Part shown: piece after piece, positions 32,894 to 41,504 of the stretch | How the letters are laid out: each line of letters starts with the position of its first letter | Numbering within the stretch: position 1 is the first letter of the stretch | NCBI RefSeq assembly: GCF_001439695.1 | Contig: NZ_JYLL01000010.1 | Coordinates: 62,001 to 126,000 of the forward strand | Reading direction: 5' to 3' | From: Pseudomonas veronii | GTDB lineage: Bacteria > Pseudomonadota > Gammaproteobacteria > Pseudomonadales > Pseudomonadaceae | DNA: 64,000 nucleotides | The notes under the pieces: model-generated | Told to the model about the DNA's origin: nothing | What the model saw: only the letters and a program-made list of their open reading frames with translations | Databases searched by the model: none | Program-made: the position numbers and the translations under genes

Positions 32894-33319
32894 ATGCAGC
32901 CTCCTCTCATTGAAATCAGCGACCAGCCCAACCCCGACGCCGAACGCATCCTCGGCAACGGCCTGGCGGCGTTCAACGAACAAGCCACCGGCTACCATGA
33001 CCGGCGCCCGCTGAGCGTGCTGGTCAAAGACCCGCACACCCAGCAGGTGCTCGGCGGCATCACCGGCCGGAGCGCATTCGGCATGGCCTTCCTCGACCTC
33101 TTCCACTTGCCCGAGACCCTGCGCGGTTCCGGCATCGGTAGCCGATTGCTGCGCGCCTTCGAAGACGAAGCCCGACGCCGCGGTTGTCGCAATGCCGTGC
33201 TCTACACCATCAGCTTCCAGGCACCGGGGTTCTATGAGAAGAACGGCTGGGTGCGGTTTGGCGAAATCGCCTGTGAACCCGAGGGCAACAGCCGGGTGTT
33301 TCTGTCGAAACAGCTGTGA
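32894..33319 (+). CDS. GNAT-family N-acetyltransferase
   Basis: 141 residues from an ATG whose upstream CACAAGGA gives a Shine-Dalgarno. The GNAT core is HLPETLRGSGIGSRLLRAFEDEARRRGC (acetyl-CoA loop R-G-S-G-I-G) and the C-terminal QAPGFYEKNGWVRFGEI. It acetylates an unidentified amine. Independent of the GNAT at 32018 in sequence; the two are only about 37 percent of a kilobase apart and not an obvious operon. Confidence 0.88.
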   Translation: MQPPLIEISDQPNPDAERILGNGLAAFNEQATGYHDRRPLSVLVKDPHTQQVLGGITGRSAFGMAFLDLFHLPETLRGSGIGSRLLRAFEDEARRRGCRNAVLYTISFQAPGFYEKNGWVRFGEIACEPEGNSRVFLSKQL

Positions 33320-33330
33320 GATTCAGGCGT

Positions 33331-33456
33331 TCACTCGTTGGAGATCAACGTGCCGGTACCGACGAGTGAATAGATGATGGCCTGGATATCCAGGTTCTTG
33401 ATGCCCGAGCTGATTTCTTCAATCCATCGATACAGCCTCCCAAAAGCAAACCAATA
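33331..33456 (-). pseudogene. Possible 3' gene remnant
   Basis: A minus-strand frame ending at the TGA at 33331-33333 translates as FGRLYRWIEEISSGIKNLDI then QAIIYSLVGTGTLISNE. Codon choice (ATC, AAC, CTG, GCC) is typical for the genome, but there is no start codon before the upstream in-frame stop at 33457-33459. It may be the tail of a lost gene or a very short gene with an unusual start. Confidence 0.3.
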
Positions 33457-33464
33457 TCATTTGC
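33446..33464. promoter_or_regulatory. Fur-box-like operator before the ECF sigma gene
   Basis: On the minus strand GCAAATGATATTGGTTTGC keeps 12 of 19 positions of the Fur consensus, including AATGATA, and its GCAAA/TTTGC ends are symmetric. It lies about 65 bases before the start at 33529, as expected for iron-repressed fecI-type genes. Confidence 0.55.
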
Positions 33465-33528
33465 GCACAACCCGACGCTTTGGTTTAATCGCGACCAATT
33501 CTTATTTACGCCAAAGCCTTTGCGCTGG

Positions 33529-34050
33529 ATGGACAGTGTGTCGACCTCCTTCACCCACCTCTATGGCACCCACCACAGCTGGCTGCTCGGCCTGCTGCGG
33601 CGGCGCCTGAACGACCGCTGGGATGCCGCCGACCTGGCCCACGACACGTTTATCCGCATCCTCGGCCGCCCGTTGGCCGAAACCGATCACGTCGGCCAAC
33701 GCTCCTACCTGGCCACCATCGCCCGTGGCCTGTGCATCGACCACTGGCGCCGCCGCCAACTGGAACGCGCCTGGCTGCAAACCCTGGCCGAGCGCCCGGA
33801 AGCGCAGCAGCCGTCGCCGGAGCAACGGGCGATCATCGTCGAAACCCTCTACGAAGTGGACACGATGCTCGCGCGCCTGCCGAAGAAGGTCAGCGAGGCC
33901 TTTTTACTCGCGCACTTGCACGGTCTGCCCTACAAGCAGATCGCCGTACAGCTTGGCGTGTGCGAGCGCATGGTCAAGAAGTACATGGCCCAGGCCCTGC
34001 TGCACTGCGCGATTCTGGAAGCCGAACTCGACGGGATGCTGGTGCAATGA
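33529..34050 (+). CDS. FecI-type ECF sigma factor
   Basis: 173 residues from the ATG at 33529. Region 2 (LYGTHHSWLLGLLRRRLNDRWDAADLAHDTFIRIL) and region 4 (LPKKVSEAFLLAHLHGLPYKQIAVQLGVCERMVKKYMAQAL) have the FecI/FpvI arrangement with no extra domains. It should direct transcription of the TonB-receptor gene at 35095 when the FecR partner is released. It overlaps fecR-like by 4 bases, and the Fur-like box upstream suggests iron repression. Confidence 0.93.
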   Translation: MDSVSTSFTHLYGTHHSWLLGLLRRRLNDRWDAADLAHDTFIRILGRPLAETDHVGQRSYLATIARGLCIDHWRRRQLERAWLQTLAERPEAQQPSPEQRAIIVETLYEVDTMLARLPKKVSEAFLLAHLHGLPYKQIAVQLGVCERMVKKYMAQALLHCAILEAELDGMLVQ

Positions 34051-34997
34051 GCCGCCCCGGCCAGCTCAGCCACGCCAGCCTGGAGCAGGCTGCGCACTGG
34101 TACGTGCGCCTGCAGGCCCCAGGCGGTGCGCTCGAACAGTTGCGCTGGCAAACCTGGGTCGCGCAAAGCCCCGAGCACCTGGCGGCCTGGCAGTACGTGC
34201 AGCGCGTCAGCCAGCGTTTTGCGCCGTTGCTGGAGCAACCCCATGGCGCCAGCCGGGCCTTGCGCAGCTCGCGGCGCCAGACGCTCAAGACCCTGCTGGT
34301 GCTGGGTGTCGGCTCGACACTGGCCTGGGGCACCTGGCGCCACAGCCCCCTGCCCCGCCTGGCAAGCGGCTGGAGTGCCGACTATGCGACCGCCAACGGC
34401 GAGACCCGCGACGCGCTGCTGACCGATGGCAGCCACGTGTGGCTGAACACACAGAGCGCGCTGGATGTGCGCTTCGATGCCGCGCAACGCTTGCTGCGCC
34501 TGCGTTTTGGCGAAGTGTTGATCGACACCGCCAAGGACCCCAACCGTCCGTTCCTGGTGGACACCGAACAAGGCCGGCTGCAGGCGCTGGGCACGCGCTT
34601 CAGCGTGGTGCAAGGCGATGAACATACCCAGCTCACGGTATTCGAGGGCCGGGTGCGGGTCAGTACGCTCAACCCGCACCCACGGATTGTCGACACCGGC
34701 CAACAGCTGACGTTTACCCGCAACCACTTCAACACCGCCAGCGTCGCCTCCCCGGCCCGTGAAGCCTGGAGCCGTGGCGTGCTGCTGGCGGACAACCTGC
34801 CGCTCGGCGAGTTGATCGCCGAACTCAACCGCTATAGCCCCGGCCACCTGGGCTGCGACCCGGCCGTGGCGCAGTTGCCGGTGATGGGTTCGTTCCCGCT
34901 CAAGGACAGCGACCAGGCCCTGCACCTGCTGCAAGCCGCGCTGCCGATTCGGGTCGAGCGGCCGATGCCGTGGTGGGTCAGCGTGGGGCCGCAGTAA
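34047..34997 (+). CDS. FecR-type anti-sigma factor/sensor
   Basis: 316 residues from the ATG overlapping the sigma stop. Cytoplasmic N-terminal DUF4880-like segment (EQAAHWYVRLQAPGGALEQLRWQTW), a transmembrane helix near 85-100 (TLKTLLVLGVGSTLAWGTW), then the periplasmic FecR domain (ANGETRDALLTDGSHVWLNTQSAL and FEGRVRVST). It relays the signal from the receptor STN domain to the sigma factor. The first and third genes of the module flank it, so the regulatory chain is complete. Confidence 0.93.
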   Translation: MSRPGQLSHASLEQAAHWYVRLQAPGGALEQLRWQTWVAQSPEHLAAWQYVQRVSQRFAPLLEQPHGASRALRSSRRQTLKTLLVLGVGSTLAWGTWRHSPLPRLASGWSADYATANGETRDALLTDGSHVWLNTQSALDVRFDAAQRLLRLRFGEVLIDTAKDPNRPFLVDTEQGRLQALGTRFSVVQGDEHTQLTVFEGRVRVSTLNPHPRIVDTGQQLTFTRNHFNTASVASPAREAWSRGVLLADNLPLGELIAELNRYSPGHLGCDPAVAQLPVMGSFPLKDSDQALHLLQAALPIRVERPMPWWVSVGPQ

Positions 34998-35094
34998 AAA
35001 ACTTCACCCGCCAGTTCCCTTTTTCGACACTCGTTCGGTTAACCCTGCAGACGCTTTCAACTCGCCGATCGACTTGATCCAAAGGGACACCTCC

Positions 35095-37557
35095 ATGCCG
35101 CAACCTGCTCGCTTCGCGCTGCGCCCACTGGCGCTGGCCACCTCCCTGCTTTGCCTCGGCGCACCGACGCTGTACGCCGCCGAGCCGACCTCGACCCAGG
35201 AAGCCGCGCGCAGTTATCGCATCGCGGGCGGCGCCCTGGTCGCCGTGCTGAACAGCTTCGCCGAACAGTCCGGAATGTTCATCGCCGGCCATAACAGCCT
35301 CGCTGCCGGTAAAACCAGCCCCGGCCTGAACGGCAGCTACACCCCGACCAGCGGTTTGCAGCACCTGTTGCAGGGCAGCGGTTTGCAGGCGCTGCCCCAA
35401 GGCAACAACGGTTACGTGCTGGAGCTGATCCCCGCCCACAGCGGCGCGCTGGAGCTGGGCGCCACGACGATTTCCGGCCAGGGCCTGGGCGCTATCACCG
35501 AAGACACCCATGCCTACACTACCGGTGTCATGGCCTCGGCCACCGGCCTGCCGCTGTCGATGCGCGACACCCCGCAGTCGGTCACGGTGATCACCCGCCA
35601 GCAGATGGACGACCAGGGCTCCAACAGCATCGCCGACACCCTGCGCCGCGCCCCCGGCGTGAGCGTGCAGAACTACGACAGCGAACGCTGGGAGTTCTCC
35701 AGCCGTGGCCTGCCGATCACCAATTTCCAGTACGACGGCGTCAACGCCACCTATGACGGCGTGTACGACTACGGCACCACCAGCACCGACATGGCAGTGT
35801 ACGACCACCTGGAAATCATCAAGGGCTCGGCCGGCCTGCTCAGCGGTTCCGGCGACCCGTCGGCCACGGTCAACCTGATCCGCAAAAAGCCCACGCGGGA
35901 ATTCAAGGCCTCGGTCACCCAGACGTTCGGCTCCTGGGACAACTACCGCACCGAAGGCGATATTTCCGGCCCCTTGACCGAGTCGGGCAATCTGCGCGGA
36001 CGCTTTGTCGGCGTGTATCAGGACCGCCAGTCGTATCTCGATCACTACCAGCACACCAAGGACATCGGCTACGGCATCCTTGAAGCGGACCTTACGCCCG
36101 ACACCCTGCTGACCTTCGGTATCGACCAGCAAGACACCCGCTCCCGTGGCGCCAGCTGGACCGGTTTCCCGATGTTCTTCAGCGACGGCTCGCGCACGCA
36201 CTTCTCGCGCTCGTTCAACCCGGCGGCCGACTGGAGCCGCCGCGACTTCCAGAACCAGACGCTGTTCGCCTCGGTGCAACAGCAGTTGGCGAACGACTGG
36301 TCGCTCAAGGTCAGCCTCGACCGCAAGCGCAGTCAGCACGACACCCTGCTCGCCTCCGCCAGCGGCGGCAACCCGGACCCGGTCAGCGGCGACGGCATGT
36401 ACATGTTCATGGGCAAATACAAGGGCGACCAGTTACAGAACACCCTGGACGTCAATCTCAGCGGGCCGTTCAACCTGTTTGGCCGCGAGCACGAGCTGAT
36501 CATGGGCTTTATGGCTACCCGCTCGAAGCAGGACGTGCCGGTCTACGGTTCGATTTACCCCGCCGTGGGCGGCAGCATTTTCGACTGGCATGGCGAGTAC
36601 GCCAAACCGGATATCCCGCGCAGCGGCCAGAACGATATCGTGCAACGCCAGACCGGCGCCTACCTGGCCACGCGCTTGAAACCCACGGACGATTTGTCAG
36701 TGATCCTCGGCACGCGCGTCAGCACGTTCAGCGGCACCGACACCACCGATTTCTATGACCCGACCAAGGCCGACAACCGCACCACCTACCGCCAGAGCGG
36801 CGTGGTCACGCCGTATGCCGGGATCGTCTACGACCTCAACGACACCTGGTCGGTGTACACCAGCTACACCCAGATCTACCGACCGCAAAGCAGCAAGGAC
36901 GCCGACCGCAAACTGCTCGACCCGATCGAAGGCGCCACCTATGAAGCCGGGCTCAAGGCAGCGTTCTACGACGGCCGCCTGAATGCCAGTTTTGCCGCGT
37001 TCCGCATCGAGCAGGACAATGTCGCCGAGTACGTGTCGGGCTTTGAGACCGATTCGGTGTACCGCCCGATTGCCGGCGCCACCACCAAGGGCTTCGAGGC
37101 GCAACTGTCGGGTGAAGTGCTGGACGGCTGGAACATCTCGGCCGGCTACACCTACCAGCACACCCGCGATGCCAACAACGGTTATGTGTACAGCTCGGTG
37201 CTGCAAACCACCACGCCGCAGCAGGTGGTGCGCCTGTTCAGTAGCTATCGCCTGCCCGGCGCGCTGGAGCATGTCACCGTGGGCGGCGGCGTGAATTGGC
37301 AGAGCGAGTTCTTCGGCAACGTGTTCCAACCCGACCCGAACGACACGGTCAACTTCGGCCAGAACGCACGCATCACCCAGGACAGTTACTACCTGGTCGA
37401 CCTGATGGCCCGCTACCGCTTCAACGAGCACCTGAGCACCACGCTGAACGTGAAGAACCTGTTCGATAAAAAGTACTACACGGGCCTGGGCAACTTCGGC
37501 ACCGGCTTCTACGGCGAACCGCGCAGCCTGCAACTGGCGACTAAATGGGACTTCTAG
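35095..37557 (+). CDS. TonB-dependent siderophore receptor with signalling domain
   Basis: 820 residues from the ATG at 35095. Signal peptide LRPLALATSLLCLGAPTLYA (cut near residue 26), a STN signalling domain (about 40-100: YRIAGGALVAVLNSFAEQSG and QHLLQGSGLQAL), a plug (about 145-260: PLSMRDTPQSVTVITRQQMD, EIIKGSAGLLSGSGDP) and a C-terminal 22-strand barrel ending KYYTGLGNFGTGFYGEPRSLQLATKWDF in two parts. It belongs to the FhuE/FpvA-like class for hydroxamate-type ferrisiderophores. It is controlled by the FecI/FecR pair upstream and probably imports a xenosiderophore. Confidence 0.94.
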   Translation: MPQPARFALRPLALATSLLCLGAPTLYAAEPTSTQEAARSYRIAGGALVAVLNSFAEQSGMFIAGHNSLAAGKTSPGLNGSYTPTSGLQHLLQGSGLQALPQGNNGYVLELIPAHSGALELGATTISGQGLGAITEDTHAYTTGVMASATGLPLSMRDTPQSVTVITRQQMDDQGSNSIADTLRRAPGVSVQNYDSERWEFSSRGLPITNFQYDGVNATYDGVYDYGTTSTDMAVYDHLEIIKGSAGLLSGSGDPSATVNLIRKKPTREFKASVTQTFGSWDNYRTEGDISGPLTESGNLRGRFVGVYQDRQSYLDHYQHTKDIGYGILEADLTPDTLLTFGIDQQDTRSRGASWTGFPMFFSDGSRTHFSRSFNPAADWSRRDFQNQTLFASVQQQLANDWSLKVSLDRKRSQHDTLLASASGGNPDPVSGDGMYMFMGKYKGDQLQNTLDVNLSGPFNLFGREHELIMGFMATRSKQDVPVYGSIYPAVGGSIFDWHGEYAKPDIPRSGQNDIVQRQTGAYLATRLKPTDDLSVILGTRVSTFSGTDTTDFYDPTKADNRTTYRQSGVVTPYAGIVYDLNDTWSVYTSYTQIYRPQSSKDADRKLLDPIEGATYEAGLKAAFYDGRLNASFAAFRIEQDNVAEYVSGFETDSVYRPIAGATTKGFEAQLSGEVLDGWNISAGYTYQHTRDANNGYVYSSVLQTTTPQQVVRLFSSYRLPGALEHVTVGGGVNWQSEFFGNVFQPDPNDTVNFGQNARITQDSYYLVDLMARYRFNEHLSTTLNVKNLFDKKYYTGLGNFGTGFYGEPRSLQLATKWDF

Positions 37558-37622
37558 GCTGACGGCCCCGGCAGTCTGTGCAATGATCCTCCCTCGATCT
37601 CCCAAGGGATGGAGCCGCCGCC

Positions 37623-38516
37623 ATGTCGCTGAACACCGCCACTCACCCCGCGCAAGCGCCGCGCTTCTGGCGCGACGAGCGCTTGCCGTTCATCGAAGCG
37701 CGGACCATCGCCGATGGGCGCAAGGTCACCTACACCCGCCACGCCCACGAGCATTTCTCCATCGGCGCGATCACCACCGGGCGCAGCTATTACCACTACG
37801 GCGCGGACACCTTCCAGATCAGCGCCGGCACGGTGGTGCTGATGAACCCCGGCGATGTGCATGCGTGCAACCCGATCCACGACCAACCCTGGTCGTATCA
37901 CATGCTCTACCTCGACACGCCCTGGCTGACGGACCTGCAATACCAGTTGGGCTTCAGCACCGACCAGGGTTATCGACCGTTCAATACGCCCTATACCCGC
38001 GACCCGGTGCTGTACAACGGCCTGATCGAGCTGTACCGGACGCTGTTGGATGAGCACGCCGAACTCCTGCAAAAACAGAGCATGCTGGTGAGTTATTTCA
38101 GTGAGGTGCAGCAGCGCCTGAACCCTTCGAACACGCCGGTGCGGGAGGTCAATCACAAACTGGAACGCGCCGCCGAATACATCCGCGAACACTGCACCCA
38201 GGCCTTGAAACTCGAAGACATCTGCCTGGCGGCCGAGCTGTCGCCGTCTTATCTGATCCGCGCCTTCAAGCAGTATTACGGCTTGACGCCCCATGCGTTT
38301 CTGGTGAACCGGCGCATCCAGTTCGCCCGCACCCAATTGCGCAACGGCGAACTGATCGCCGACGTCGCCCTGGCCGCCGGCTTTGCCGACCAGGCGCACT
38401 TCCAGCGCACCTTCAAGCTGCACTTCGCCGCCACGCCGGGGCAGTACCGCGACTTGCTCAAGCCATCAGCAAATAACCCACACTGGCCACCAGCAACGCG
38501 GCCATCGAACGGTTGA
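37623..38516 (+). CDS. AraC-family transcriptional regulator with cupin sensor
   Basis: 297 residues. N-terminal AraC-type cupin binding domain (HAHEHFSIGAITTGRSYYHYG, PGDVHACNP) and C-terminal double helix-turn-helix (LKLEDICLAAELSPSYLIRAFKQYYGLTPHAFLVNRRIQ, then IADVALAAGFADQAHFQRTFK). The last 59 bases overlap the 3' end of the convergent LysE gene at 38458, its probable target. Effector unknown. Confidence 0.93.
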   Translation: MSLNTATHPAQAPRFWRDERLPFIEARTIADGRKVTYTRHAHEHFSIGAITTGRSYYHYGADTFQISAGTVVLMNPGDVHACNPIHDQPWSYHMLYLDTPWLTDLQYQLGFSTDQGYRPFNTPYTRDPVLYNGLIELYRTLLDEHAELLQKQSMLVSYFSEVQQRLNPSNTPVREVNHKLERAAEYIREHCTQALKLEDICLAAELSPSYLIRAFKQYYGLTPHAFLVNRRIQFARTQLRNGELIADVALAAGFADQAHFQRTFKLHFAATPGQYRDLLKPSANNPHWPPATRPSNG

Positions 38517-39045
38517 ACACCCGCACGCCCTGCGCGTTGCCGAGGTAACGGCGCAAAAACGTGCCGGCGTAGGCCCAGCAGGCTACCGACAGGTAGCAGA
38601 TCACCAGGTAGAGCGCCGCAAACAGCCACACTTGCCGGGCGTCGCCATCCGCGACAAACAACCCCATCCCCGCCACGCAGGCCAGCCAGGCTTTGGGGTT
38701 CAGCCATTGCATGATCGCGCCGTAGAGCATCGACGGCGCCGTTGCGGTGCCTTCGGCGTCCAGCCGGCCATCGTCCACCGCAAGTTTCCAGGCCATGTAC
38801 AGCAGGAAGGCGACCCCGCCCCACTGGATCAACTGGGTCAGAATGGGCCAGCGCAGCAGCACTTCATGCAGCCCCAGGCCGATCAGCACCAGCAACAGCG
38901 TGAAGCCGGTGGCGGCACCGAACACATGTTTCTGGCTGGCGACAAAACCGAAGCGCGCGCCCGAACTGAGGGCGACCACATTCACCGGGCCCGGTGTGAT
39001 GGAGGTGGCCAACGCGAAGGCGGCCATGGAAAGGATCAAGCTCAT
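38458..39045 (-). CDS. LysE-family amino-acid/metabolite exporter
   Basis: 195 residues, five to six hydrophobic helices, starting LILSMAAFALATSITPGPVNVVALSSG, with the LysE/RhtB hallmark TPGP. The loop FGFVASQKHVFGAATGF and QWLNPKAWLAC are typical. It exports amino acids or derived metabolites. It is convergent with the AraC regulator at 37623, with a 59-base overlap of the coding ends. Confidence 0.92.
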   Translation of the reverse strand: MSLILSMAAFALATSITPGPVNVVALSSGARFGFVASQKHVFGAATGFTLLLVLIGLGLHEVLLRWPILTQLIQWGGVAFLLYMAWKLAVDDGRLDAEGTATAPSMLYGAIMQWLNPKAWLACVAGMGLFVADGDARQVWLFAALYLVICYLSVACWAYAGTFLRRYLGNAQGVRVFNRSMAALLVASVGYLLMA

Positions 39046-39123
39046 TGCGGTTCCCTGTTGTGGTGATGAACAGGGGCCACGGTAAACACCCCGGCGAGCC
39101 GGGTATTGAAGAAAATGCCCCTG

Positions 39124-39825
39124 CTACTCGCCGGTCATGCGTTCCAGGCTGTTGCTCAGGTGCAACAACATGGCGGCGCGGGCGGCGTCGGGGTCCTGGC
39201 GACGGATGGCGTTGAGGATCGCCTCGTGTTCCAGGTTGGCCAACTGGCCGAGTTTCATCAGGTCGGTATCGCCGCGCTCTTCGGCGTTGATGCGCGTGCG
39301 CGGGATCACCGAGTTGCCCAGGTGCTGGATCACATCGGTGAAGTAGGTGTTGCCGGTGGCCTGGGCAATCAACTGATGGAAGCGCACGTCGGGTTCGACG
39401 CTGCTGTCGTTGTTGGCCAGCGAGGCCTGGTAGTCGTCGAGGGCCTCGCGCATGTGCTGCAACTGCACCTCGCTGCGGCGCAGCGCGGCCAGGGCGGCGG
39501 CCTGGGTTTCCAGGCCCAGGCGCAACTCGAGGATGCCGCGCACGCTGACGGCAGTGTCGTGGTTCAGGTGCAGGCCCTGGCGCTGGTCCCGCGCCAGCAC
39601 AAAGGTGCCCACCCCGTGCCGGGTTTCCACCAGCCCTGCCGCCTGCAACTTCGACAGCGCCTCACGCACCACCGTGCGACTGACACCGTACTCGCCGACG
39701 ATGGCCGACTCGGAGGGCAGCTTCTCGCCCGGCGCCAGTTGGCCGAGGAGAATGCGCTGGGTCAGCGTGGTCACGATGTCATGGGCCAGGCCCTGGGAGC
39801 GCTTGCGGGGGGTGTGGTTGTGCAT
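39124..39825 (-). CDS. GntR/FadR-family (FCD) transcriptional regulator
   Basis: 233 residues: winged helix (SQGLAHDIVTTLTQRILLGQLAPGEKLPSESAIVGEYGVSRTVVREALSKL) and an FCD ligand domain (about 90-220) with the metal-binding His residues in RFHQLIAQAT and HLSNSL. Divergent from the D-glucarate transporter and dehydratase genes, so it is the likely repressor of D-glucarate use. The TTGTATGA sites in 39826-40142 fit FadR-type operators. Confidence 0.92.
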   Translation of the reverse strand: MHNHTPRKRSQGLAHDIVTTLTQRILLGQLAPGEKLPSESAIVGEYGVSRTVVREALSKLQAAGLVETRHGVGTFVLARDQRQGLHLNHDTAVSVRGILELRLGLETQAAALAALRRSEVQLQHMREALDDYQASLANNDSSVEPDVRFHQLIAQATGNTYFTDVIQHLGNSVIPRTRINAEERGDTDLMKLGQLANLEHEAILNAIRRQDPDAARAAMLLHLSNSLERMTGE

Positions 39826-40142
39826 CGGTCATTCCATCGGTTGGGCCCGGTCAATACTAACATCCCCTTGCACCACCTGCTTGTATGACAACAAACAAAT
39901 TCCGCCACAACTGCGCCGCGTTTTCACGGGAGCCGATTTGCCTGCGATTGTATCGGCGCGATTGATTTTATGCGCTATGGCGCCTGTAAACAGGTACGCC
40001 AGCCCTGTCGCGTGCTCGTACAGCCAAAATTTACGTTGCGACGCGGAAAAAATCAGTTGTATGATGTCTATCAAGTTGCCAGGCACCCCCGGCAGCCCTG
40101 AACCCATCCCCGCACAACAATAATCCGTGGGAGTTCTACCCC
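39826..40142. promoter_or_regulatory. Divergent regulatory region with two TTGTATGA sites
   Basis: TTGTATGACAA (39881-39891) is 56 bases before the regulator start, and TTGTATGATGT (40057-40067) is 76 bases before the transporter start. The first has TTGT/ACAA symmetry, typical of FadR-type GntR operators. One site per divergent promoter is a common arrangement. No other element is obvious in the remaining sequence. Confidence 0.5.
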
Positions 40143-41492
40143 GTGACCTCTTCCAACCCTGCGACAGCTGCGCCTGCCCTCGACCCCGTCCTGGCCCGCG
40201 CGATCAAGAAGGTGAAGCAGCATGTGCTGCCACTGTTCGTGATCATGTTCATCGTCAACTACATCGACCGCGTCAACATCGGCTTTGTCCGCACCCACAT
40301 GGAACACGATCTGGGCATCGGCGCGGCCGCTTACGGTTTCGGCGCCGGCTTGTTCTTCATCGGCTATGCGTTGTTCGAAGTGCCCTCCAACCTGCTGCTG
40401 CAAAAAGTCGGCGCGCGTATCTGGCTGACCCGCATCATGTTCACCTGGGGCATCACCGCGACGCTGATGGCCTTTATCCAGAACGAAACCCACTTCTATA
40501 TCCTGCGTTTTCTGCTGGGCGTGGCCGAGGCCGGGTTCTTTCCGGGGGTGATCTACTACTTCACCCGCTGGCTGCCCGGGGTGGAGCGCGGCAAGGCGAT
40601 TGCGATCTTCCTCAGCGGCTCGGCCCTGGCCTCGCTGATCTCCGGCCCGCTGTCCGGCGTGCTGCTGCAAATCAGCGGGCTGGGCCTGCACGGCTGGCAA
40701 TGGATGTACATCATCGAAGGCATGGCCTCGGTGCTGTTGTGCTTTTTCGTGTGGTTCTGGCTCGACTCCAAACCCCATGACGCCAAGTGGCTCAGCCGCG
40801 CCGAACAGGACGCGCTGGTGGGCGAGATCGAACGCGAACAACGCGAGCGTGACGCCGCCACCACCGTCAAGCCGAGCCTGGGCACACTGCTCAAGGACCG
40901 CCAGATCATGCTGTTCTGCGCCCTGTATTTCTGCATCCAGCTGACCATCTACGCCGCCACGTTCTGGCTGCCGAGCATCATCAAGAAGATGGGCGACCTG
41001 AGTGACATCCAGGTGGGTTTCTACAATTCCATTCCCTGGCTGATTTCGATCATCGCCATGTATTCGTTCGCGGCCCTGGCCGGCAAGTACAAGCACCAAC
41101 AGGCGTGGGTGGCCACGGCGCTGTTGATTGCCGCGGCGGGAATGTTTTTCTCCACCACCGGCGGGCCGATCTTTGCCTTTGTCGCCATCTGTTTTGCGGC
41201 GATCGGGTTCAAGTCGGCATCGTCGCTGTTCTGGCCGATCCCCCAGGGCTACCTCGATGCGCGCATCGCCGCGGCGGTGATCGCGCTGATCAACTCCATC
41301 GGCAACCTCGGCGGGTTTGTCGCGCCCACCACCTTCGGCTTTCTGGAGCAGACCACCGGGTCGATCCAGGGTGGTTTGTATGGGCTGGCCGGCACCTCGA
41401 TCCTCGCGGCGATCCTGGTGTTCTTCGCCAAGACCCGGCCCGGCGCCCAGAGCCCGAGCGTGCTGCACCCCGCCCCCGTCTTGAGCAAATAA
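40143..41492 (+). CDS. MFS transporter, glucarate/galactarate type
   Basis: 449 residues from the GTG at 40143 (GGGAG 8 bases upstream), because no ATG precedes the conserved start VARAIKKVKQHVLPLFVIMFIVNYIDRVNIGF. Twelve helices and the anion:cation symporter layout of the GudP/ExuT group. It lies 12 bases before gudD and carries D-glucarate (or its epimer) into the cell; substrate is inferred from the neighbour. Confidence 0.9.
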   Translation: MTSSNPATAAPALDPVLARAIKKVKQHVLPLFVIMFIVNYIDRVNIGFVRTHMEHDLGIGAAAYGFGAGLFFIGYALFEVPSNLLLQKVGARIWLTRIMFTWGITATLMAFIQNETHFYILRFLLGVAEAGFFPGVIYYFTRWLPGVERGKAIAIFLSGSALASLISGPLSGVLLQISGLGLHGWQWMYIIEGMASVLLCFFVWFWLDSKPHDAKWLSRAEQDALVGEIEREQRERDAATTVKPSLGTLLKDRQIMLFCALYFCIQLTIYAATFWLPSIIKKMGDLSDIQVGFYNSIPWLISIIAMYSFAALAGKYKHQQAWVATALLIAAAGMFFSTTGGPIFAFVAICFAAIGFKSASSLFWPIPQGYLDARIAAAVIALINSIGNLGGFVAPTTFGFLEQTTGSIQGGLYGLAGTSILAAILVFFAKTRPGAQSPSVLHPAPVLSK

Positions 41493-41504
41493 GGAAGCGT
41501 TTTG

